DNA from: Chitinophagaceae bacterium
GTDB lineage: Bacteria; Bacteroidota; Bacteroidia; Chitinophagales; Chitinophagaceae
Length of the DNA stretch: 38,936 bases
Assembly: GCA_947454235.1 (NCBI GenBank)
Contig: CANGIY010000029.1
Coordinates: 1-38,936 of the forward strand
Reading direction: 5' to 3'
Part shown: piece after piece, positions 1 to 7,133 of the stretch
How positions within the stretch are numbered: position 1 is the stretch's first letter
How the letters are laid out: every line of letters starts with the position of its first letter
The notes under the pieces: generated by a model
What the model saw: only the letters and a program-made list of their open reading frames with translations
The model's database searches: none
What the model was told of the DNA's origin: nothing
Translations under genes and position numbers: made by a program

Positions 1-106
<106 letters not shown>

Positions 107-156
107 TAGAGCTACTCACCTGGTGCTGTTGTTTTCTTCTTCTTTTAAATAATTCG

Positions 157-185
157 AAAACCGAAGCAAACGCTTCGGTTTTTTT
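157..185 (+). terminator. Intrinsic terminator just after 16S rRNA
   Basis: An 11-bp perfect stem (157-167 with 172-182) closes an AAAC loop and runs into a T tract ending at 185. It sits where a 16S-23S spacer would normally begin, so it probably ends the 16S transcript. Confidence 0.85.
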
Positions 186-286
186 GTGCTTTGAAGTGAA
201 TTGTACATAGGCTTATCTTCAAATGCGCATTGTTACCTTTTGAAATTAGCTTATCTTTGAGATAGAAAGATTTAAAACGAGAGGCA

Positions 287-529
287 ATGACTTTGATAGA
301 AAGACGACAGCATTTGATTCAACAAATCAATTTAATTGATGATGAATCTATCTTGGCTATGCTCGAAGACGAATTGATATTTCATTTGCAATACGATAAT
401 TGCAGTACCGATTCTCTAACTCCGTTTGAACGTTCCGAATTAATTGCTTTGGCATCAGATACTACCGATAAAGACACAGTTACTTTAGAAGAATATAGAG
501 CGGCTACACAGAGATGGCGTACAAAATAG
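287..529 (+). CDS. Antitoxin-like small protein of a type II toxin-antitoxin pair
   Basis: This intact 80-aa protein is acidic and mostly helical in look. Its C-terminal part (LTPFERSELI, then VTLEEYRAATQRWRTK) resembles small Bacteroidota addiction-module antitoxins encoded just before RelE/ParE toxins. The next reading frame starts at 514, overlapping this gene by 16 nt in the usual antitoxin-toxin layout, and is a recognisable but broken toxin. The antitoxin therefore seems to have outlived its partner. The family call comes from context and general resemblance, not from a diagnostic motif. Confidence 0.6.
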   Translation: MTLIERRQHLIQQINLIDDESILAMLEDELIFHLQYDNCSTDSLTPFERSELIALASDTTDKDTVTLEEYRAATQRWRTK

Positions 530-798
530 TAGTCAATAAGAGATTTATTCAACGGCTTGATGATTTGCTAGAATTTCTCGAGAACGAGTAGGGAAAGAAA
601 GTTGCTGATGATTTTTTGCTGAAAGTAGACCATAAATTGCATTCAATTGAACATAACCCTTTTATTGGGTCAATGACTAAAATTCATAATGTACGCGGAT
701 TACACGTTACAAAACATAATTGAATTTATTATCGAGTCCGAGGCAACAAGGTTACAATTTTGAATATCTACGACACTCGGAGAAAAAACTACAGCTAG
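514..798 (+). pseudogene. ParE/RelE-family toxin, inactivated by two in-frame stops
   Basis: Read straight through from ATG 514, this frame gives 95 codons with the layout of a ParE/RelE toxin: an N-terminal helix around RFIQRLDDLLEFLENE, then KKVADDFLLKVDHKL, HNPFIGS, NVRGLHV and the C-terminal strand NKVTILNIYDTRRKNYS. It is broken by TAG at 589-591, where related proteins often have Trp (TGG), and by TGA at 721-723, where Arg (CGA) would fit IYYRV. Each is explained by one substitution, and the frame is otherwise intact. The toxin is therefore dead but recently so. Nothing suggests stop-codon recoding, because the two stops are of different types. Confidence 0.75.
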
Positions 799-812
799 TT
801 TTTTTCAGGAAA

Positions 813-1031
813 ATGAATTTTAAGATTATCCATAGCGAAACCGATTATCAAACTGCCGTTAAAAGAACGTTAGCTATTTTTCATGCGCCGTAGGGAAGTG
901 TGTAAGAAGAAGAACTTGTGTTGTTGTTGTTACTTGTAAATGACTACGAAGAAAGGCACATTCATTTGTCTGCCGTGAACTGAATAGATCCTTTCAAACT
1001 AGAATGTGGAACGAAACATTTATTTGTTTAA
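813..1031 (+). pseudogene. HigA-like (COG5499-type) antitoxin remnant with several stops
   Basis: The frame from ATG 813 reads MNFKIIHSETDYQTAVKRTL, then AIFHAP, EEELVLLLLLVNDYEERH and HLSAVN-stop-IDPFK. This follows the start of COG5499 HigA-type antitoxins (IIHTExDYxxAL, IFxAxxGTxExDELELL, LVxxYExxHxPI, DPIxAIKF). Three in-frame stops break it (TAG after HAP, TAA three codons later, TGA before IDPF), and the HTH part is lost after about 70 codons. No HigB-like toxin frame is visible beside it. It is a second, older toxin-antitoxin relic directly after the first. Confidence 0.6.
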
Positions 1032-1175
1032 GGGTTTGGTTGGATTGTGTCAATTGTAAGAGTAAAAAGAAAATGCTATTGTTTTAGTAACTCAAGGGTA
1101 TAAAAGCTCTAAAATGCTCAAAGTCACTTTTTCAAACCTAATTCCGTACTTTTGAGCACTTTTCAATTTTAGCGC
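1032..1175. other. Gap upstream of paaC
   Basis: This is AT-rich sequence between the toxin-antitoxin relics and paaC. No clear TAnnTTTG box, hairpin or small gene is visible. The paaA and paaB genes that normally precede paaC are absent. Confidence 0.4.
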
Positions 1176-1988
1176 ATGAAACTTTCTTATATACTGCATT
1201 TGGCAGATGATGCTCTTGTGTTGGGTCACAGAATGAGTGAATGGTGCGGACACGGTCCGGTGCTGGAACAAGACATCGCAATGACCAATACGGCACTCGA
1301 TTTGCTTGGTCGAGCCAGAACACTTTACCAGTATGCTGCTGATTTGTACAACCAGATGCCGGTAGAACAACGTGCTAAAATGTTTTCATCAGTTTCGCTA
1401 CAAAAGTTGGACGCAGCTGGAGAGAAAGCAGAGGAAGATACAATGCCCTACCTTCGTGATAGCTGGGATTTCAAAAATGTGCTGATAGCGGAACAGCCCA
1501 ATGGAGATTGGGCGCAGTCGGTAGCGCGTTCACTTTTTGTCGATTGTTTTTACTACTATTACTTCGATCAGTTGCAACATTGCACCGATGCTACTATTGC
1601 TGCAGTTGCTGAAAAGTCACTCAAAGAAGTTACTTATCATTTGAAATGGAGCAGTGAGTGGGTTATTCGCTTAGGTGATGGTACAGATGAGAGCCATGAG
1701 AAAATGCAAACTGCTATCAACGAATTATGGAGTTACACCGGCGAGATGTTCGAAGAAGCTGATTACGAAACTTCGCTAAGAGATGAGTTGAAATTGCCAG
1801 AGCTAGCTGCCATTAAAGCTAAATGGCAAAAACATATTGAAGAAGTACTTGAAGATGCAACTATGAAATTGCCTACTGCTACCTGGATGCAAAAGGGTGG
1901 TAAAAACGGAATGCACTCTGAACATTTGGGTTACGTGTTAGCTGAACTTCAATTTATGCAACGAGTTTATCCAAGTATGCAGTGGTAA
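1176..1988 (+). CDS. paaC: 1,2-phenylacetyl-CoA epoxidase, structural subunit PaaC
   Basis: PaaC is the non-catalytic ferritin-like partner of PaaA in the PaaABCE multicomponent oxygenase, which epoxidises the ring of phenylacetyl-CoA in phenylacetate breakdown. The 270-aa product carries the family start (LSYILHLADDALVLGHRMSEW), EQDIAMTNTALDLLGRARTL, the central DCFYYYYFDQL and KEVTYHLKWSSEWVIRLGDG stretches, and the ending HSEHLGYVLAELQFMQRVYP. Its length is slightly above that of the E. coli protein. ATG 1176 places the conserved N-terminus correctly. The catalytic subunit gene paaA, and paaB, are not upstream. The next paa gene, paaD, lies 3.2 kb downstream behind two unrelated genes. Confidence 0.93.
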   Translation: MKLSYILHLADDALVLGHRMSEWCGHGPVLEQDIAMTNTALDLLGRARTLYQYAADLYNQMPVEQRAKMFSSVSLQKLDAAGEKAEEDTMPYLRDSWDFKNVLIAEQPNGDWAQSVARSLFVDCFYYYYFDQLQHCTDATIAAVAEKSLKEVTYHLKWSSEWVIRLGDGTDESHEKMQTAINELWSYTGEMFEEADYETSLRDELKLPELAAIKAKWQKHIEEVLEDATMKLPTATWMQKGGKNGMHSEHLGYVLAELQFMQRVYPSMQW

Positions 1989-2007
1989 CCATAGTTTACC
2001 ACAATAA

Positions 2008-2038
2008 TTTCTGTTCAAACAGGGTTTTGTTACCTTTA
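2008..2038 (+). promoter_or_regulatory. Putative Bacteroidota promoter of the GT2 gene
   Basis: TTTC at 2008-2011, a 19-nt spacer and TACCTTTA at 2031-2038 approximate TTTG-N19-TAnnTTTG. The predicted start site falls on or beside the ATG at 2043, which would give a leaderless or nearly leaderless mRNA. It would also make the inserted glyco genes independent of paaC. Confidence 0.45.
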
Positions 2039-2042
2039 CATC

Positions 2043-2747
2043 ATGTTGTTGTCAGTTGTTCTGCCATGTTTTAACCCGCCCCATGGCTGGGACCAGAATG
2101 TTATACGCAACAGCCAGTGGATTACAGATAACCTTACAGACGATTTCGAACTGATAATAGTTTTTGATGGTTGTGGGAAAGACATAAAAGACAGCGTCAG
2201 GGCATCTTTGCAGGCATTGATACCTGCTTTGAAGCTTGTAGAATACGATGTAAACAGAGGTAAAGGGTACGCGATAAGAAAAGGGGTTGCTCAGGCAATG
2301 GGCGATATTATCATATACACCGATGTCGATTTTCCGTACACCCAGGATAGTTTTAGAAATCTGTTTAATTCCTTGCAGTCAGGTGCCAACGACGCAGTGA
2401 TAGGTATTAAAGACGAAGAGTACTATTCCCATTTGCCTACGATCCGCAGGTGGGTATCAAAGATATTGCAGACAATGATTCGTTCGTCTCTTTCAATGCC
2501 CATAAGCGATACACAATGTGGTTTGAAAGGGTTTAATACAAAAGTGAAACCAATATTTATGGGTACTCAGATTGATAGGTATTTGTTTGACCTTGAGTTT
2601 GTGAAGTATTGTTATTCCAACAGAACAATTAAAGTGCAACCGCTGCAAGTTACGCTCAACGAAAATGTAGAATTCCGTAAAATGAATTTTAAAATTCTGA
2701 TACCGGAGTTGATCAATTTTATTAAGATTTTGTTTAAACGCAGTTAG
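2043..2747 (+). CDS. Family 2 glycosyltransferase (dolichol-phosphate-sugar synthase-like)
   Basis: This is a 234-aa GT-A fold enzyme that probably moves a sugar from a nucleotide donor to a lipid or polysaccharide acceptor at the cytoplasmic membrane face. Visible motifs are the N-terminal LSVVLPCFNPP strand, ELIIVFDGCGKD, NRGKGYAIRKGVAQAMGD and IIYTDVDFPYT, with DVD at residues 94-96 acting as the metal-binding DXD. Later comes SDTQCGLKGF, typical of DPM1/GtrB-like members. There is no C-terminal membrane segment, unlike GtrB, so it is a soluble or peripheral form. The following gene encodes a large GT-C-like membrane protein, which suggests the pair makes and then uses a lipid-linked sugar. 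That pairing is inference; donor and acceptor are unknown. Confidence 0.85.
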   Translation: MLLSVVLPCFNPPHGWDQNVIRNSQWITDNLTDDFELIIVFDGCGKDIKDSVRASLQALIPALKLVEYDVNRGKGYAIRKGVAQAMGDIIIYTDVDFPYTQDSFRNLFNSLQSGANDAVIGIKDEEYYSHLPTIRRWVSKILQTMIRSSLSMPISDTQCGLKGFNTKVKPIFMGTQIDRYLFDLEFVKYCYSNRTIKVQPLQVTLNENVEFRKMNFKILIPELINFIKILFKRS

Positions 2748-2816
2748 AGCATCCAAGATTTTTATTTTCCGAACAGACAATGTTTCCACTGAAGATTTTG
2801 GTCTTTTATTTCGTAA

Positions 2817-2824
2817 TACCTTTA
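2817..2824 (+). promoter_or_regulatory. Possible -7 box upstream of the 772-aa membrane protein gene
   Basis: TACCTTTA at 2817-2824 is one base off TAnnTTTG. A TTTTGG stretch lies roughly the right distance upstream but with a spacer shorter than usual. It is the same box variant as before the GT2 gene. Confidence 0.3.
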
Positions 2825-2846
2825 CATTGAATTTCATGCAAATTGA

Positions 2847-5165
2847 ATGAGTATTACAATCAGGAATAAAGGAACCCGAAACGGTATCATTGTCCTTTTA
2901 GCCTTCGCTTTTACAGTTTTTATGTTAGGGAACATCGTTACAGAGCCTTGGCATACAATAACTAATGTTTCGGGTGATGGTGGTAAGAACAATTTTACTT
3001 TTTTATATCACGTACTTTTTGGAAAAGGTGTTTGGTTTAAGGGTATGAATTACCCTTATGGCGAACACGTTACATACGCCGATGCGCAGCCGTTATTGTC
3101 AGTACCGCTTAGTTATATTGGTAAGTACTGCACTGTTTCAGGTTTGCTAACACTTATGTGGTGGGCTGTTGTACTATCCTATATTCTGGGGTTTTATTAT
3201 CTGGTAAAACTGTTTTCTTTCTTTAAGGTTGATTTTTGGTTGGCGTTAGTGGGTGCTGCTTTAATAATAGAAATGAACCCTCAGTTAGGCAGATTAGGAG
3301 GGCATTATGGTTTGTCTTATGTTAGTTTCGTACCGGCGCTGTTCTATTTTACGTATTTATACAACCTCCACGGTGCCTATCGATACATTATTTACTTGGT
3401 TATTGTGGGTTTGGTTCATGCTTTTCTTCATCCATACTATGCTGCAGTTTTCCTTATTTGGGTTTCTTTTTATTCTTTTGGGTACTTCGTTTCAGTACGC
3501 GCTTCAATACGCAATAAAATAAAGCATCTTATTCCGGTGATGTCAACCGCGGTTCTTTTGTTTGGCATTATTGCACTGTTCATGCGTGCAACCGACCCGT
3601 GTACCGATAGACCTATAACGCCATGGGGTACGCTGAATCACACTACTACTTTAAAAGATTTGTTCACAGCCCCTGTTTCTACTATCTGGCATTTTTTATT
3701 GGAGAAACACTGGGTGACCGAACATATTATGGAGGTGGGCGAAGGAAATTGTTATGCTGGATTCGCTGCTTTAATGGCTTTTCCTATTTCTGTTTATTTC
3801 GCCTTCAGAGCTAGAAAGAAGGGTATTGAATTGCCACAAAATGGGTATCAAATATGGTGGATCGTAGGTGGTTTGGCGTTGCTACTGGCTATGGGTGTTC
3901 CCTTTGTTTGGCACATGCAGTGGTTGCTCGATTACGTTTCATTCCTGAAACAATTCAGGACGCTAGGGCGTTTTGCCTGGGTGTTTTACTACATTATCAC
4001 CATTTACGCCGTTGTGTCTTTCCAGTCGATTCTCGTTTTCTTTAAAGGACGAAGCAAGTTTGGGTCTGCTTTAGTTGCTTTTTTGTTGGGCATTTGGTGC
4101 TTTGAGGCCTATGGCTACCGCAGGGTAATCAATATTGTTGCTACCAATGGGAAGTGGGAGTTCGACCATGCGTTCAAGCCAGAAGATGGCGGCTTAAAGA
4201 AATTACTTGCCGACCACCATTTGTCACGCGATTCATTTCAGGCTGCACTGGTTTTACCCTATTTCAGCAACGGTAGTGAAAAGCTGTGGGTAAATTGCAA
4301 TAATGATTTAGGCGCGTGGGTTTCAACAAATGCACTTGAAATCGGATTGACTTTGAACTTGCCTCTATTTGATGCTGCAATGTCAAGAACTTCGTGGAAA
4401 GTAGCATTTAACGAAGTGAGATTCAATGCAGGGCCGTATTGTGAGAAACAACCATTGACGATGTTAATCGACAAGCGTCCGGTTTTATTATCTGTAGTTG
4501 ATGGTGGTGAATTGAACCCAGACCAAAGCTTTATGCTGAAAGCCTGTGATTCAATTGGTAGGTATAAAAACGCAGTATATTATATTTTTCACCCTGAAAA
4601 GGCACTGGCGAACGATAGGCAGTTTGTTGATTCTGTCAATCAATTAGTTGAAAAATGCTCTATTGGCGATACTTGCCTTTACTCTACTAATTCCTGGGTT
4701 GTCAACCATTTTGACGGGTATCCTCATCGGTTGGCATTGTTTGGGCGTGGGGCAGCTCCTTTCCAGGAGGAATCAGGTAAGGAATTGTTTAGTTATTCTG
4801 TTCAGCCTGCAGATTGTAAACAACTATATGAATTCAGTGTTTGGTTCAAGTTGGGGTCGCAAGATTATAAGTCACCTTCGGTTCATATTGAGTGCTACAA
4901 TAAGAGTGGCGCAAAATTGAAGGAGCTCGATGCATTAACAAAAGAATCGGTGGATATTGAAAACATGTGGTTCAGAGATTTTGCATGGTTCACTATCCCC
5001 GATAGCTGTGTGACTGTAAAAGGTTTCCTTTACCCTAATGACCCAATTTCATATTTTGCAATGGATGAAATGATGCTGAGGCCTGCAAATGCAATTATTG
5101 TTTCAAAGTCAGAAAATGGGAAAATGGTCAATAACCACATCTTTCCGCCCATAAAAACTCATTAA
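2847..5165 (+). CDS. Large multi-pass membrane protein, GT-C-glycosyltransferase-like
   Basis: This 772-aa protein has roughly a dozen hydrophobic segments in residues 1-460 and a soluble, probably periplasmic, C-terminal part of about 300 residues with beta-rich character. The first external loop after the first membrane segment holds NVSGDGGKNN, then a GMNYPYGEHVTYADAQP stretch. An acidic residue there is typical of GT-C enzymes that use polyprenyl-phosphate sugars, but no named family is recognised with certainty. It follows a GT2 enzyme able to make such donors. Its stop (5163-5165) is one base from the start of paaD, so paaD is probably co-transcribed with it. Protein-modifying or envelope-glycan transfer is a guess. 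Confidence 0.6.
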   Translation: MSITIRNKGTRNGIIVLLAFAFTVFMLGNIVTEPWHTITNVSGDGGKNNFTFLYHVLFGKGVWFKGMNYPYGEHVTYADAQPLLSVPLSYIGKYCTVSGLLTLMWWAVVLSYILGFYYLVKLFSFFKVDFWLALVGAALIIEMNPQLGRLGGHYGLSYVSFVPALFYFTYLYNLHGAYRYIIYLVIVGLVHAFLHPYYAAVFLIWVSFYSFGYFVSVRASIRNKIKHLIPVMSTAVLLFGIIALFMRATDPCTDRPITPWGTLNHTTTLKDLFTAPVSTIWHFLLEKHWVTEHIMEVGEGNCYAGFAALMAFPISVYFAFRARKKGIELPQNGYQIWWIVGGLALLLAMGVPFVWHMQWLLDYVSFLKQFRTLGRFAWVFYYIITIYAVVSFQSILVFFKGRSKFGSALVAFLLGIWCFEAYGYRRVINIVATNGKWEFDHAFKPEDGGLKKLLADHHLSRDSFQAALVLPYFSNGSEKLWVNCNNDLGAWVSTNALEIGLTLNLPLFDAAMSRTSWKVAFNEVRFNAGPYCEKQPLTMLIDKRPVLLSVVDGGELNPDQSFMLKACDSIGRYKNAVYYIFHPEKALANDRQFVDSVNQLVEKCSIGDTCLYSTNSWVVNHFDGYPHRLALFGRGAAPFQEESGKELFSYSVQPADCKQLYEFSVWFKLGSQDYKSPSVHIECYNKSGAKLKELDALTKESVDIENMWFRDFAWFTIPDSCVTVKGFLYPNDPISYFAMDEMMLRPANAIIVSKSENGKMVNNHIFPPIKTH

Positions 5166-5166
5166 A

Positions 5167-5667
5167 ATGTATTCTGCCGAACAATTAAAAGTGTACAGTC
5201 TGCTTGCCGATGTAAAGGACCCCGAAGTGCCGGTTCTTTCTATACTGGATCTGGGAATTGTGCGAAATGTCGAGATTAGTGACCAGGGGGGTAAGCAGAA
5301 CGTTCATGTTTACATAACTCCCACCTACAGTGGTTGCCCGGCTATGGATGCGATTGCTATAGGTATAAGGATGGCGCTTACCGGAAGAGGATTTGGTTCA
5401 ATTCAAGTGACTCACCAATTGCAGCCAGCCTGGACTACCGATTGGATGACAGAAGAAGGAAAGCGTAAACTCAAAGAATATGGGATCGCACCACCACAAC
5501 GCAAGTCTACTGAAAAGCTGGCCCTTTTTGAGGAAGAGAATATTGCCTGTCCCAGGTGCGAATCAACCGACACACAACTAGTAAGCCGCTATGGTCCTAC
5601 TTCCTGCAAGTCACTGTACAAGTGTAACTCCTGCCTCGAACCATTCGAGCATTTCAAGTGCCATTAA
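5167..5667 (+). CDS. paaD: PaaD, maturation factor of phenylacetyl-CoA epoxidase
   Basis: PaaD (also called PaaJ) belongs to the MIP18/DUF59 group and is thought to help assemble the iron or iron-sulfur centres of the PaaABCE epoxidase. The 166-aa protein has the DUF59 part first (DPEVPVLSILDLGIVRNV, then TPTYSGCPAMDAI with the conserved Cys). A C-terminal zinc-ribbon-like domain follows with CPRC and CNSC pairs separated by RYGPTSCKS. This two-part layout is diagnostic of PaaD as opposed to plain SUF-type DUF59 proteins. It starts one base after the preceding membrane-protein gene, suggesting translational coupling to a gene with no known link to phenylacetate. Confidence 0.92.
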   Translation: MYSAEQLKVYSLLADVKDPEVPVLSILDLGIVRNVEISDQGGKQNVHVYITPTYSGCPAMDAIAIGIRMALTGRGFGSIQVTHQLQPAWTTDWMTEEGKRKLKEYGIAPPQRKSTEKLALFEEENIACPRCESTDTQLVSRYGPTSCKSLYKCNSCLEPFEHFKCH

Positions 5668-5684
5668 AAAAAGAGTAAAAAATA

Positions 5685-5715
5685 TTTGGTTATTTGAATT
5701 GAGTACGTAACTTTG
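5685..5715 (+). promoter_or_regulatory. Consensus Bacteroidota promoter before the tandem membrane genes
   Basis: TTTG (5685-5688), a 19-nt spacer and TAACTTTG (5708-5715) match TTTG-N19-21-TAnnTTTG exactly. It would drive the four genes from 5771 to 7900, giving a leader of about 50 nt. Confidence 0.75.
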
Positions 5716-5770
5716 TATCGCAAAGCGCTTTTATGTCAAAGCGCATTTTTAAAATCAAAAATACTTTGAA

Positions 5771-6199
5771 ATGAAAAGCACTTTAGATATTGGTTTCTCT
5801 GTTTGGATATTGGCGCAAGGTTTATGTATGATTCCTGCATTGATGGGAGTAATGTTGTTTCCACTTATTGCTGCTATTCTAATATTGGGAGGTATTCCGG
5901 CACTTTTTGGCTTCATGATGTATGATGCTTTCATCGAGACTTTCCACGCACCGAGGAAAGTAAACATTGCACTTCTTATAGTGGGTCATGCGTTGATTAC
6001 CTACTTGAATGGTTTGTTCATTTCAAGTTTATTGGCTCAAGGCAGTTCTGGAGACTTTGAGTTCTTTTCCAATCTATCTTTTATACCGGCAACTGCGGCA
6101 ATAATAGCAACAGCAATAAGAATACCACGCTACTTTCCGGTAGAAGAAGAAGTTGAGCAAACAAACAATTCCAATCTAGAATTGAGTAACGAACAATAG
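5771..6199 (+). CDS. Small four-helix membrane protein, first of a tandem pair
   Basis: The 142-aa protein shows about four hydrophobic segments: two N-terminal (GFSVWILAQGLCMIPALMG and LIAAILILGGIPALFGFMM), one around VNIALLIVGHALITYLNGLF, and a last one at LSFIPATAAIIATAI. A short polar tail rich in Glu and Asn follows. No enzymatic motif is visible. It is a diverged paralogue of the next gene: both start MKST, share GIPALFGFMMYD/GLPSLGVFYVYD and H-x(4)-TYxNGL, and end in a SxIPA segment. The 2-nt spacing implies co-translation. Function is unknown. Confidence 0.75.
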   Translation: MKSTLDIGFSVWILAQGLCMIPALMGVMLFPLIAAILILGGIPALFGFMMYDAFIETFHAPRKVNIALLIVGHALITYLNGLFISSLLAQGSSGDFEFFSNLSFIPATAAIIATAIRIPRYFPVEEEVEQTNNSNLELSNEQ

Positions 6200-6201
6200 A
6201 T

Positions 6202-6594
6202 ATGAAAAGTACATTTTCGTTTTCAATATCATGCTGGGGATTTGCGCAGCTATTTTGCCTATTCATAGCATTAATTGTATTCCGGGAGGCTGGCTTTTTT
6301 GTGGCAATGTTGCTATTATTTTGTGGATTGCCATCCCTAGGTGTATTTTATGTGTACGACGGCAATGTGTTAGATCATGGCTTTAGGGGACAAACCAAAA
6401 TGCGAAAAATGGTATTTGTTCATACAATTGTTACTTACGCTAATGGGCTGGTGCTAGGGTTATTCTTGAATGGCTCCGAAGCCGGCGGTATGGGTTTTTT
6501 CGCGCTTGTGTCATTAATACCCGCAGCGTCTGCTGCGTTCGCAACTCAAATGACGATAAGTGAACACAAAAGTCGCTTGAACAGCAACGACTAA
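6202..6594 (+). CDS. Small four-helix membrane protein, second of a tandem pair
   Basis: This 130-aa paralogue of the preceding protein has the same four-segment topology and landmarks (CGLPSLGVFYVYDG, HTIVTYANGLVLGLF, LVSLIPAASAAFATQM). The middle loop is basic (RGQTKMRKM), suggesting cytoplasmic placement. The pair has diverged well beyond a recent duplication. It is followed at 6621 by a second copy of the leader that precedes the first paralogue. Function is unknown. Confidence 0.72.
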   Translation: MKSTFSFSISCWGFAQLFCLFIALIVFREAGFFVAMLLLFCGLPSLGVFYVYDGNVLDHGFRGQTKMRKMVFVHTIVTYANGLVLGLFLNGSEAGGMGFFALVSLIPAASAAFATQMTISEHKSRLNSND

Positions 6595-6620
6595 ATCTCA
6601 GCTATTTTTTTGCAAAATAA

Positions 6621-6643
6621 ACTTTGAAATAAAAAGCACTTTA
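6621..6643 (+). repeat. Second copy of the 5763-5785 leader, with its ATG lost
   Basis: The 23 bases from ACTTTGAAAT to GCACTTTA match 5763-5785 with one mismatch: G5773, part of the start codon of the 5771 gene, is A here. It looks like the beginning of a third tandem copy whose coding part was lost, or a duplicated upstream segment now serving the Coq4-like gene at 6648. Confidence 0.6.
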
Positions 6644-6647
6644 AGGT

Positions 6648-7133
6648 ATGATACTTAAGCATCTCAAAAAGGCGCGTTGTATGTTTTTGGTGTTCAACAT
6701 TCACCAACTCCTGCTGCCGGTTATAAGAAAGGTATTGCAATTATCGCCAGCCGATTTCACGGAAAACGACCTTGGTAAAATGCCCAATAATTCACTGGGT
6801 GCGGGAGTCTTTAACTTCCTTCGTTCCAACAACCTCCATCTCTTGCCTTGTTACGAGGCGCATGATATCAAGCATGTGCTACTGGGTTATGGTGCAACCG
6901 AAGAAGGCGAGGCGTGTTTGCAGTATTTCTTTTTGGGCAACGGTTTGCGCTCAGCACCTGTGTACCTGACTGTATTGGTCACTTGGCTTATTATGCCCGA
7001 GAGCTGGCCGGCATTTATAAAAGCATATAAAAGGGGCAAGCAAACGCCCAATCTTGGAAATGTCAATTGGTTTTCATTATTGCCCCAAACTATCGAATCT
7101 ATTCATCAAAACTTAAAAATAGCAACATCATGA
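6648..7133 (+). CDS. Coq4-like protein
   Basis: The 161-aa product contains HDIKHVLLGYGATEEGE, fitting the HDxxHx(11)E metal-binding signature of COQ4, which in mitochondria acts on ubiquinone intermediates. A short N-terminal part and a predicted hydrophobic helix (GLRSAPVYLTVLVTWLIM) complete a protein shorter than eukaryotic COQ4. MqnB at 30066 indicates menaquinone by the futalosine route, so a ubiquinone role is unlikely and the substrate is open. It overlaps the next gene as ATGA (stop 7131-7133, start 7130), so the two proteins are likely made together. The start at 6648 is the first ATG; an internal Met at 6681 is possible. Confidence 0.7.
   Translation: MILKHLKKARCMFLVFNIHQLLLPVIRKVLQLSPADFTENDLGKMPNNSLGAGVFNFLRSNNLHLLPCYEAHDIKHVLLGYGATEEGEACLQYFFLGNGLRSAPVYLTVLVTWLIMPESWPAFIKAYKRGKQTPNLGNVNWFSLLPQTIESIHQNLKIATS

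Noticed and set aside
514-798. Stop-codon readthrough or recoding in the toxin gene
   Set aside because: The two stops are different codons, each a simple substitution, with no recoding signal; decay is simpler.
1092-1370. Minus-strand open frame over the start of paaC
   Set aside because: It is antisense to a certain gene, has no family features and is explained by paaC codon structure.
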